Assembly (NCBI GenBank): GCA_020444065.1
Contig: JAHLLQ010000001.1
Span: forward strand, 62,001-126,000
Source: a bacterium
GTDB taxonomy: Bacteria > Sumerlaeota > Sumerlaeia > SLMS01 > JAHLLQ01
Length of the DNA: 64,000 bases
Direction of reading: 5' to 3'
Shown here one piece after another: positions 9,801 to 16,682 of the stretch. Below the pieces are notes generated by a model, which was not told where the DNA came from, did no database searches, and saw only the letters and a program-made list of their open reading frames with translations. The stretch's first letter is position 1; the number at the start of each line of letters is the position of its first letter. Made by a program: the position numbers and the translations under genes.

Positions 9801-10880
9801 TATCTTGTCGCAGGAACTCTGCAGATCAGGGATGGGCTCATTCATACCAACAGCGCGACAGTCGAGCTGGATGGTGTCAGTGCCCAGATCATCGATCAAT
9901 CCAGCCAGGATGCCCTGCGCCAACTATCAACGAATTCGGCCTCGGGATCGCTGACCCTGATGAACAGTCAGTTGCTCTCCACCAGCAGTGCTTTCAGTAC
10001 TGCGGGTAACCTCATCGTTGCATCCGGTTCGCAATTCGTGACGGCCGACACATTTGAGCAAGCGGGCGGATTCGTCACACTGGATAACGGCACAATCTCC
10101 GCTGCCAGCGGTGTTCTCCTGGTGGGGGGCGACCTGTCGGGCAATGGCAGTATTCTGGGGTCAATCCTCTCCTCCGGCGGAAGCGTTTCGCCCGGGTTGT
10201 CGCCTGGCACCTTGTCCGTGACTGGAGATTACGAACAGGACGCCCTCTCCAGCCTAAACCTTGAGATCGAGGGATATGTCCAGGGCTCCCAGTTCGATCT
10301 CCTCGACATCTCAGGCTCAGCCACACTCGGCGGTACGGCGAATATCGATTTCAGCAATGGCTTTGTCCCCGCCCTGGACGACACCTTTGATGTGATCACC
10401 TATTCCAGTAGGGCATCAACATTCGATACTGTCAGTATCATCGGCTACTCGGGATCGGAAAGCATCAACCTCGTGTACGACACTAACGCCGCCACCGTTA
10501 TCGTTGGCGACATCCCAACAATCTCAATCAACAGCTTGTCCATCCCGGAAGGCGACGTGGGTCACACGATCTCTCTGACCGTATCACTCGACAAACCTGT
10601 CTTCTATCCCGTGGAAGTCGATTTTGAGACCCAGGATGGATCAGCCGTCAGCACGGAGGACTACCAGGCTACTCAGGGGACCCTTACTATCGATCCATCC
10701 TTCGTCACTGGTACGATCAGTATAGACATTCAAGCCGACGTTCTCTGGGAACCCGAAGAGAACTTCAGCGTTGTTCTCTCCAACGCGGTAAACGGATCCA
10801 TCATCACTGGAACTGGACTTGTCACGATCCAAGATGACGACGCCAGCGGCATCCAGGATTGGAAGGTCCTCAATCAATAG
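6819..10880 (+). CDS. Giant secreted repeat protein with autotransporter-like repeats and Calx-beta domain
   Basis: A 1353-residue protein with a signal peptide (about residues 8-25, LITLCVLLGQHVGA) and a strong ribosome binding site (ggaggg) before ATG 6819. Five tandem units of about 187-191 residues each carry a (N/D)HTIRG motif, at nucleotides of about 7319, 7892, 8453, 9011 and 9573. Within units recur NFVNQG, SNTGTVQA(T/V)GSGGLE, NFGNIE and FNHNNG, the short-strand pattern of right-handed beta-helix passenger domains. After a GNGSILGSI / SPGLSPGTL segment typical of autotransporter-type passengers comes a Calx-beta domain (about 1234-1338; VEVDFETQDGSA, VTIQDDD). No outer-membrane barrel follows; the end is SGIQDWKVLNQ. 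A surface or secreted function is inferred. It lies between kinase fragment B and the intact kinase. Confidence 0.85.
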   Translation: MRTTDKWCFTILITLCVLLGQHVGADLTTAVWQGSTNTWSNAASWDVATVPDNDASTTYSVKIDDGSTGTNSVVTLNQNATIIDLTVDSGDELTFSNGNTLTVDGSTSVTNNGTISLGGSSSITALVLADDTLLTGSGELVLNNQTNDRLRIADSSAGIQDRIIHDTDHTIRGTGTIDSSGVFGWTEFVNRGLIRADASTRLRFSPGLNIFSDDGGRLEATGSGGLEFNGGYYMNFGNVEIQDNSVLYLSGSTTFSTGTLTTQGTGTIETESGSRTFQRMTLAGTLNHNNADYITVFDEMTNDGLWNVKGSSSATEITIYDTAEILGSGEIVLENQTYSQIYLRNLNDLEPNQLTNGTNHTIRGMGSVSSVGVSGNFVNQGTVRADATGRLTFSLGAGVFSNTGTVQAVGSGGLEFSGGYYSNFGTVDILNGSKLYLNTSATLSNGELLTQGTGTIETESSITFNNVTLGGTFNHNNGDYVTLFDGVTNNGTWNVNSSGGTTEITVYDTAALDGTGEILLKNKDFARLYLRDLNPLETNQLTQGANHTIRGTGQITAIGESGNFINQGSILADSSNRLRISLGAGIFSNTGTVQATGSGGLELYGGYFSNFGNIEALDGSALYLNGSAHFTNGQLSTQGTGFIEPEGSVTLDTVTLAGAFNHNNGIYVTLQNQLTNNGTYTISSSGSTTELSAYDTVAINGTGEIVLQNQNNASIHYRDLSAAPNQITHGANHTIRGTGEISGITVGGNFINQGTILADASGRLIIALGGGIFSDSGGTLRATGSGGLELASSYFSNFGNIEVLDGSKLYLSSVQLTTGTLTTAGTGTVEAEGSITAQGVTLDCVLNQDDGDSFAGFDSIVNNGTWTMNGTSANTYVTMYDTVDLTGNGTLYLNSDTYDIFTISDLSPSESDAFTNGVNHTIRGVGAISGGHFENEGTLIADQATPLRVAPGSKGFHSTGTLSAPAGNVLNIDAVPGTGFENLNATTHELRDGTYLVAGTLQIRDGLIHTNSATVELDGVSAQIIDQSSQDALRQLSTNSASGSLTLMNSQLLSTSSAFSTAGNLIVASGSQFVTADTFEQAGGFVTLDNGTISAASGVLLVGGDLSGNGSILGSILSSGGSVSPGLSPGTLSVTGDYEQDALSSLNLEIEGYVQGSQFDLLDISGSATLGGTANIDFSNGFVPALDDTFDVITYSSRASTFDTVSIIGYSGSESINLVYDTNAATVIVGDIPTISINSLSIPEGDVGHTISLTVSLDKPVFYPVEVDFETQDGSAVSTEDYQATQGTLTIDPSFVTGTISIDIQADVLWEPEENFSVVLSNAVNGSIITGTGLVTIQDDDASGIQDWKVLNQ

Positions 10881-10951
10881 GCTGACAGGGATACCCGCTG
10901 CTCAAGTGGGGAGTGGGTCTGTATGGAACCCGCGGCGATGCTCTCCTGCAC

Positions 10952-11851
10952 CTACCCAGCATACCGCTGCAGAATCTGCATGCAACTTCCGTGGTAGCCG
11001 CTGCCGAACAGGTTCAGGTGATTGAGCAGATGGTAGAGTTTGTAGAGGTCCAGGCGTGTTGAGCTACCTTCTGCCAGTGGCCAGACCTCTTCGTAGCCTT
11101 TGTAGAAGTCCGACCCGAAATTACCGAACAGCAACGTCATGGCGAGGTCGGCTTCGCGGCGGCCGTAGTAGGCGGCTGGGTCTATGAGGACCGCATCACC
11201 GTTCTCGTCGACGAGGTAGTTGCCGCCCCACAGATCGCCGTGCAGAAGGCAGGCGGGCTCGTCCGGCTCGCCGATCAACTCATCCAGCCGAGCCATCATC
11301 CGTTCACCCGCGCGCTGCATGCGCGAATCGCTAAGCCCGTTGCGTCTTGCCAGATCGAGTTGAAATCCCAGGCGGCGCTCGCGCCAAAACTCCACCCAAT
11401 CATCCATCCAGCCATTCGGTTGCGGCGTGCTGCCAAGGTAGTTGTCGTGATCGAAACCGAATCGATTGGAACTCGTTTCCTGGTGCAGTTTCGCAAACTG
11501 CCGACCGAATTCACGCATCGTGTTCTTCGAGCGCGATCCAGGTACGATGTGCTCCATGACGATGAACGGAGGCACGGATCCGCTTCCGCCGCCGGTCCCA
11601 ATCGGGCGAGGAACGCGAATCACTCCCGGCTTAGCAAGCGCGGCCAGCGCCTCCGCTTCGCGTTCGAACATGTGCGGCAGTGGTGCGGGGTTGGACTTCA
11701 GAAAGAACTGTCTGCCATCTTGCAGCACCAGGACCTCGGCGTTATTGATGCAGCCTCCACCGGCACCGCCGGATGTTTGGACGTGTGCTTCGCGGCCAGT
11801 CACGCGGACGATCAGTTCCTCCGCAGCCTTATGGAGCGCATCGGCTCTCAC
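10952..11851 (-). CDS. Fructosamine/ribulosamine 3-kinase family protein
   Basis: Phosphorylates the sugar of glycated protein amines so that the adduct breaks down (protein deglycation). Evidence is the APH-like kinase fold signature: INNAEVL near the N-terminus, ATP-site lysine in QFFLKSNP, catalytic LLHGDLWGGN and DPAAYYGRREADLAM, all typical of the family (about 290 residues). I chose GTG 11851 (299 aa) because it overlaps the TGA of the upstream phosphatase gene (GTGA) and has AGGAAGGG about 10 nt upstream. The longer ATG at 11896 lies inside that gene. Bacterial members are often reported to prefer ribulosamines. Its 3' end is the source of fragments A and B. Confidence 0.92.
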   Translation of the reverse strand: MRADALHKAAEELIVRVTGREAHVQTSGGAGGGCINNAEVLVLQDGRQFFLKSNPAPLPHMFEREAEALAALAKPGVIRVPRPIGTGGGSGSVPPFIVMEHIVPGSRSKNTMREFGRQFAKLHQETSSNRFGFDHDNYLGSTPQPNGWMDDWVEFWRERRLGFQLDLARRNGLSDSRMQRAGERMMARLDELIGEPDEPACLLHGDLWGGNYLVDENGDAVLIDPAAYYGRREADLAMTLLFGNFGSDFYKGYEEVWPLAEGSSTRLDLYKLYHLLNHLNLFGSGYHGSCMQILQRYAG

Positions 11852-12336
11852 GACTCTGTCCCTTCCTGCAGCATGTGCTCGAGGATTCCCTCGCATGCCT
11901 CCTCGATCAGATCGAGCACGAGTTCAAACCCCGCTTCGCCACCGTAGTATGGATCGGGGACATCTTTCTGATCGGCTCGCGAGTGGAAGTCCGAGAGCAG
12001 GCGAACCTTGTCGTGATATTGCTTCTTCGGGTCCTGCTTGAGGATGTCGCGCAGGTTGTTGCGATCCATGGCGATGATCAAGTCGAACGTCTCGAAGTCC
12101 GGCGGCTGGAAGTGGCGGCCGCGGCTGTCCAACTGATACCCGCGGCGATTGGCTGCTGCCTGCATGCGACGATCGGGGGATTCGCCGACATGATAGGCAA
12201 TTGTGCCCGCTGAATCCACCTCGATTCGACCTTCCAATCCACGCTCTTCCACCAGGCTCTTGAAGATTCCCTCCCCCGCCGGAGAGCGACAGATATTCCC
12301 CATGCAGACAAACAGGACGCGCTTTTTCTCAGCCAT
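11848..12336 (-). CDS. Low-molecular-weight protein-tyrosine-phosphatase family protein
   Basis: A 162-residue cytoplasmic phosphatase. The P-loop VCMGNICRSPAGEG holds the nucleophilic Cys and the Arg; the general-acid Asp lies in VPDPYYGG. The length fits the family. The ribosome binding site gaggag is 6 nt before the ATG. It overlaps the fructosamine-kinase start by 4 nt (GTGA), so the two are translationally coupled. Members of this family have been described as dephosphorylating ribulosamine-5-phosphate on proteins, which would feed the downstream kinase. A deglycation role is therefore more likely here than tyrosine signalling, but this is inferred from context. Confidence 0.92.
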   Translation of the reverse strand: MAEKKRVLFVCMGNICRSPAGEGIFKSLVEERGLEGRIEVDSAGTIAYHVGESPDRRMQAAANRRGYQLDSRGRHFQPPDFETFDLIIAMDRNNLRDILKQDPKKQYHDKVRLLSDFHSRADQKDVPDPYYGGEAGFELVLDLIEEACEGILEHMLQEGTES

Positions 12337-12524
12337 TTCAACTCCTCAGGTATTCCGAAAACGGATTCAGTCAAACGACGGCAGGACTCTGAGACACTGC
12401 TTCCTCGTGGGTCAAGGCGGAGAAAAGCAGCACTTCAGCCTCGGCGGCCCGCAATTGGCTTTGCAACGTGCGGGCTGCTTGCACCAAGTGGGTCCAAATC
12501 ACCTTTGAATCGACAGACCGTGTA

Positions 12525-14855
12525 ATGTCTTCAAACCCCTTCCAGAAAATCACACATTGGCTTCACACCATGTACCCCCAGGGGACCGTGGAGCGCCTTC
12601 CCGTCGTGCGCGACGATGGATCGACGGCTATTCCGGGACTCTACGTCGCTGGGGACCTGGCGGGGGTTCCCCTGCTGAAGTTCTCTCAGGAATCGGGGAC
12701 GCAGGTCGTTCGGACCATTGCTCAGGATCCGAAGCTGAAAGCGTCCGCGACTCCCGAAGGTGCCGTCGATGTGGCGATCCTGGGTGCCGGCGTCGCGGGT
12801 GTTTCGGCCGCAATGGAGTGCCGAAAGCACAACCTGTCCTACGTGATTCTGGAGGCCGAAGAGCCTTTCGCGACGATCGCCGATTTCCCGAAGAAGAAGC
12901 CCATCTATCTGTACCCAACCGAGATGAAGCCGACGGGCGATCTGAATGTGTCCGCTGGTGTGAAAGAGGACTTGCTCAAAGAACTTTGCCTGCAGTTGGA
13001 GCGCAGCGATCTTCAAATCCAGTCTGGATTCCGCGCTACGCACGTGGAGCGGTCGGGCGATTTGCTTGTCGTGCGCTCCGATTCGGACGCGAGCATCAAG
13101 GCTCGCCGTGTCATCGTTGCCATCGGACGAACAGGCGACTTCCGACATCTGAATGTGCCCGGGGAAGATCTCGAAAAGGTCTTCCACCAATTGTACGATC
13201 CCGCCGCGTTTGCCGGACAGAAGGTGCTCGTGTTAGGTGGCGGAGACAGCGCAGCCGAAGCAGCCATCGCCATTGCCGAGGCCGGCGGCGAAGTAACTCT
13301 CAGCTATCGCAGTCGCGAGCTCACACGGCCCAAGCCGGAGAATGTCGAGCGAGCACACGCATTGTTCTCTGATACGCCATTGCCAGGCCGGATCTTCCCT
13401 CTCTTCCAGACGACTGTGAAGCACATCCACAACGATCGCGTGGACTTGCTCCATTCGGAATCGCGAGAGACGATCACGATCGCCAATGATTCGACTCTAG
13501 TGCAGATCGGGCGAGAAGCACCACTGGATTTTTTCCGCCATTCCGGGATCCCGATCCAGGGCGAGTGGCGACCGATGCGTATCGCCACGTTCGCCGCCTT
13601 CCTGCTCTTCTGTGTCTGGCTCTACAATTGGAAGGCGGGGGGCTTCTTTGGCGAGCTCTGGCAAGCTCGGGGCTGGTTTCCCTTCAACATCAACACGCTG
13701 CTCCCCGATTCCTTTTCCGACCCGAGTACACTCCTGGGAACGCTCCGAATCTCGCTCGGTTCTCCGGCATTTTACTACACATTCGTTTATAGCGTCGTTG
13801 TCACTGTCTTCGGGATCCAACGTATTCGCCGTCGAAGAACGCCCTACGTGAAGTGGCAAACCATCGCACTCATTGCGATTCAAGTTCTACCGCTCTTTCT
13901 GTTGCCGGAGATCATTCTGCCCTGGTTGGGTCACAATGGAATGTTCGACCACGGTATCCTTGGAGGGATTGCCGACGCGCTGTTCCCAGTCGATGGCTCT
14001 GCGCAGGGGCGGCAGTATTGGCGCACGAGTGGATTCATTCTTGCCTGGCCGTTGTTTCTCTACAATTTCTTCACCGATCAGCCGATGGTCTGGTGGCTCG
14101 TGATCGGATGCATCCAAACGTTTGTTCTGATCCCCGGAATGATCTACTTCTGGGGCAAGGGCGCGTACTGCGGATGGATCTGTTCCTGCGGCGCGCTGGC
14201 GGAGACTCTCGGCGATACGCATCGCCAGAAAATGCCGCACGGCCCTTTCTGGTCGAAACTCAACATGGTTGGGCAAGTCATTCTGTGGCTGGCCGTGGCA
14301 TTGATGCTTGTGCGGATCGCCGGTTGGATCTGGCCGCATTCCGTGGCTGGAGCGATCTTCGACTACGCCTTCTCAGGCAAGCACTACGTCAACATCACCG
14401 ATGCGCAGGGCTACTATCTGCGCACCGAAATCCACCACAACGTCGTGAACTACAAGTGGATCGTCGACGTCACGCTCTCCGGAGTGATCGGCGTGGGATT
14501 CTACTTCTGGTACTCCGGGCGTGTCTGGTGCCGACACTTCTGTCCGCTGGCGGCCCTGATGCATATCTTCGCGAAATTCAGCCGGTTCCGCATCATCCCG
14601 GAGAAGAAGAAGTGCATTTCCTGCAACGTTTGCACAAGCGTCTGCCACCAGGGCATCGATGTGATGAACTTCGCGAACCGTGGCATCGCCATGGAGGATC
14701 CCGAATGCGTGCGGTGCTCGGCGTGCGTTCAGATGTGCCCGACGGGCGTGCTGCAGTTCGGTCAGGTCGATAAAGACGGCAATGTCATCAAGTTGGATAA
14801 GCTGGCTGCCAGTCCCGTCCTGATGAGGGAATCCAGTCCACCCGAACAATCCTGA
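12525..14855 (+). CDS. YpdA-like flavin reductase fused to NapH/NosR-type polyferredoxin membrane protein
   Basis: A 776-residue fusion from ATG 12525 (MSSNPFQKI). Residues about 35-60 hold IPGLYVAGDLAG, the FAD motif normally at the C-terminal end of thioredoxin-reductase-like proteins. About 84-92 hold the FAD dinucleotide motif ILGAGVAGVSAA, and about 235-250 the NAD(P) motif VLGGGDSAAEAA, preceded by VPGEDLEKVFHQ as in bacillithiol-disulfide reductase YpdA. There is no CxxC redox pair. From about 350 come several membrane helices, Cys motifs YCGWICSCG and WCRHFCP, and two 4Fe-4S clusters (CISCNVCTSVCHQ and CVRCSACVQMCP; about 697-740). It likely moves electrons between NAD(P)H/flavin and a membrane or ferredoxin partner. 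The physiological substrate is unknown. Confidence 0.8.
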   Translation: MSSNPFQKITHWLHTMYPQGTVERLPVVRDDGSTAIPGLYVAGDLAGVPLLKFSQESGTQVVRTIAQDPKLKASATPEGAVDVAILGAGVAGVSAAMECRKHNLSYVILEAEEPFATIADFPKKKPIYLYPTEMKPTGDLNVSAGVKEDLLKELCLQLERSDLQIQSGFRATHVERSGDLLVVRSDSDASIKARRVIVAIGRTGDFRHLNVPGEDLEKVFHQLYDPAAFAGQKVLVLGGGDSAAEAAIAIAEAGGEVTLSYRSRELTRPKPENVERAHALFSDTPLPGRIFPLFQTTVKHIHNDRVDLLHSESRETITIANDSTLVQIGREAPLDFFRHSGIPIQGEWRPMRIATFAAFLLFCVWLYNWKAGGFFGELWQARGWFPFNINTLLPDSFSDPSTLLGTLRISLGSPAFYYTFVYSVVVTVFGIQRIRRRRTPYVKWQTIALIAIQVLPLFLLPEIILPWLGHNGMFDHGILGGIADALFPVDGSAQGRQYWRTSGFILAWPLFLYNFFTDQPMVWWLVIGCIQTFVLIPGMIYFWGKGAYCGWICSCGALAETLGDTHRQKMPHGPFWSKLNMVGQVILWLAVALMLVRIAGWIWPHSVAGAIFDYAFSGKHYVNITDAQGYYLRTEIHHNVVNYKWIVDVTLSGVIGVGFYFWYSGRVWCRHFCPLAALMHIFAKFSRFRIIPEKKKCISCNVCTSVCHQGIDVMNFANRGIAMEDPECVRCSACVQMCPTGVLQFGQVDKDGNVIKLDKLAASPVLMRESSPPEQS

Positions 14856-14924
14856 AAATCGGCGCTTGCTCCCCGCTTCGTCACCTGTCAATATGCCGAC
14901 AGCTATCGAGAGGGGAGAAGACTG

Positions 14925-15758
14925 ATGAAACGATGGATGGTGCTACTGATCGGGGTACTGATTGCGCCACTGGGCCTGCTTGCCCAGAAGCCGTCCGACC
15001 CCAAATCCTCGGTCCCAAACTACTGCCTCGATTTTGACGGCACAAAGTCCTACGTTCAGATTCCAAGATCCGAATCCCTGGAGCCCGCCGAGATCACGAT
15101 CGAGTGCTGGGTCAAGCCATCTGAAGATCCACAGCATTTCGTGTCCCGAATCGTCCGCAAAGTTGGCCACTACCAAAAGGGCTACATGCTCTCTGCAAGC
15201 CAGGGCCAGAACAACTTCCTCGAAGGGCGCTTCTACGGGTCCGGAAAAGATCAGACGGTCTCGGATTTCAGGATCACGGAAGAGCGCTCCGATCGTTGGC
15301 ACCACGTGGCTGCGGTCTATGCAAAGACCTACTGCTTCCTGATGATCGACGGCGAGGTCGTCGATTACAAGAAGCACGATGAAGCCGTGCTGCTCCACGA
15401 TCCTCCGGTGGACCTCATCCTGGGAACCGGCCCGATCATGGACCAGGAATTCTATGCCGGACGCCTGGATGAACTGCGAATTTGGGGTTACTCCCGGTCG
15501 GTCGAGCAGATCCGCAAGGAGATGTGGTTCAAGCTCAAAGGCGACGAAGAGGGTCTGGCCGCCTACTACAAGTTCGATGAAGGCCAAGGCAGCAAACTGT
15601 TCGATCACAGCCCGAACCACAATGATGGCGAGATCCACAGTGCGACTTGGGTGAAGTCCGAGGCTCCAGTTTTCCCAGAGCCCGAGGAGATGCCGACGAA
15701 CTCCTTTGAAAGCGATCTTCGGATGGTCCCAGGGTCGGGAAGCGCCGAGAATCCTTAA
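14925..15758 (+). CDS. Exported LamG/concanavalin-like domain protein
   Basis: 277 residues with a cleavable signal peptide (MKRWMVLLIGVLIAPLGLLA). The mature part is a single jelly-roll LamG-like domain (about residues 33-225), shown by YCLDFDGTKSYVQIP, ITIECWVKP, RWHHVAAVYA, LMIDGEVV, FYAGRLDELRIWGYSRS and LAAYYKFDEG. The remaining C-terminus is low-complexity and Pro/Glu-rich. Such domains bind carbohydrates or ligands outside the cytoplasm; no catalytic residues are seen. The ribosome binding site aggggag is close to the ATG. It stands between the flavin fusion and CdsA without tight spacing, so it is probably a separate unit. Confidence 0.85.
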   Translation: MKRWMVLLIGVLIAPLGLLAQKPSDPKSSVPNYCLDFDGTKSYVQIPRSESLEPAEITIECWVKPSEDPQHFVSRIVRKVGHYQKGYMLSASQGQNNFLEGRFYGSGKDQTVSDFRITEERSDRWHHVAAVYAKTYCFLMIDGEVVDYKKHDEAVLLHDPPVDLILGTGPIMDQEFYAGRLDELRIWGYSRSVEQIRKEMWFKLKGDEEGLAAYYKFDEGQGSKLFDHSPNHNDGEIHSATWVKSEAPVFPEPEEMPTNSFESDLRMVPGSGSAENP

Positions 15759-15797
15759 TCTCTTTCCACCGCCCGACTGTCCAAAACGCTTGCCCTT

Positions 15798-15837
15798 CCC
15801 AGCGCCACGCCGTCAACGTGGGGCCCTTCACGCTGGG
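15798..15837 (+). promoter_or_regulatory. Hairpin overlapping the cdsA ribosome binding site
   Basis: cccagcg (15798-15804) pairs perfectly with cgctggg (15831-15837), and inside it ccacg (15805-15809) pairs with cgtgg (15817-15821). The right arm overlaps the Shine-Dalgarno gggagg (15835-15840) of the downstream GTG start, so folding would partly hide the site. No T-run follows, so it is not a classical terminator. Confidence 0.45.
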
Positions 15838-15848
15838 AGGCGACTGCC

Positions 15849-16667
15849 GTGACGAGACGCGTTGTGACAGCCCTGATTCTGCTGGCCATTGTGGCGCTGG
15901 GATACGTCTTCGAGTTCCTGCGCTGGGCCCCCGTACTGCTGATTGGCGGCGCGGGATTACTTTGCGTGGAGGAGCTGGCGGCGATCTATCGGCCACGCGG
16001 GACACACCTGTTTCGCAGGGTGGCGATGCTTGTCGTTTTGGGACTTGGAGTCCTTGGGTGGAAGCAGAATCTCGAAGCCAGCTTTCTGGTTCTGGGGCTC
16101 GGGATGATCGTCACCATGGCGATCCGGCTCGGGAAAGACCCGATCGAAGGTGCATGGCGCGACTGCGGCGCCACGATGGGAGCGATGCTCTATGTCGGCC
16201 TTCCGGTCGGCGCCCTGATCGATCTGTTTGTCGCCTCGCCGGCAAGTCGCGCGTGGCTGCTGCTGACATTGACCATCGTCTGGACCACGGACTCGCTCGC
16301 CCTGTTCGTTGGCAAGCGATTCGGCCGCGCCAAGATCTTCCCGCGTCTCAGCCCCGGCAAGACGTGGGAAGGCTCCACGGCCGGGCTGATTGGAGCATTG
16401 ATCCCAAGCATCGTCGCATTGGCATTCTTCCCGCACTTCTTCGGGGATGTCGGATCCGTCCACCTGATCGTCTTCTCAATCTGCGCGGGCATTCTGACGC
16501 AGGTCGGTGATCTGGTTGAGTCCATGATCAAGCGCGACGCCGGCGTGAAGGACAGCGGATCGTCGCTGACGGGGCACGGTGGGTGGCTGGATATGCTCGA
16601 TGCCGTGCTGTTCTTGACGCTTCCGCTCTACGCCTACCTCTACCTTGTGCAACCGCAGGTCCTGTAA
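15849..16667 (+). CDS. cdsA: Phosphatidate cytidylyltransferase
   Basis: Makes CDP-diacylglycerol from phosphatidic acid and CTP in the inner membrane, the entry to phospholipid synthesis. The 272-residue protein has about seven membrane segments. The family core is present: TDSLALFVGKRFGR, LSPGKTWEG, GDLVESMIKRDAGVKD and the C-terminal GHGGWLDMLDA. The usual signature end is 'GGxLDRxDS', so the Arg is replaced by Met and the Ser by Ala here, a mild deviation. Start is GTG 15849 with gggagg upstream. The flippase-like gene follows after 15 bp, so the two probably form an operon. Confidence 0.9.
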   Translation: MTRRVVTALILLAIVALGYVFEFLRWAPVLLIGGAGLLCVEELAAIYRPRGTHLFRRVAMLVVLGLGVLGWKQNLEASFLVLGLGMIVTMAIRLGKDPIEGAWRDCGATMGAMLYVGLPVGALIDLFVASPASRAWLLLTLTIVWTTDSLALFVGKRFGRAKIFPRLSPGKTWEGSTAGLIGALIPSIVALAFFPHFFGDVGSVHLIVFSICAGILTQVGDLVESMIKRDAGVKDSGSSLTGHGGWLDMLDAVLFLTLPLYAYLYLVQPQVL

Positions 16668-16682
16668 CGAACTGAGTCGACC

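Noticed and set aside
12371-12553. 60-residue minus-strand open frame between the phosphatase and the flavin fusion
   Set aside because: No ribosome binding site, it overlaps the start of the conserved plus-strand gene, and its composition is not distinctive; treated as intergenic.
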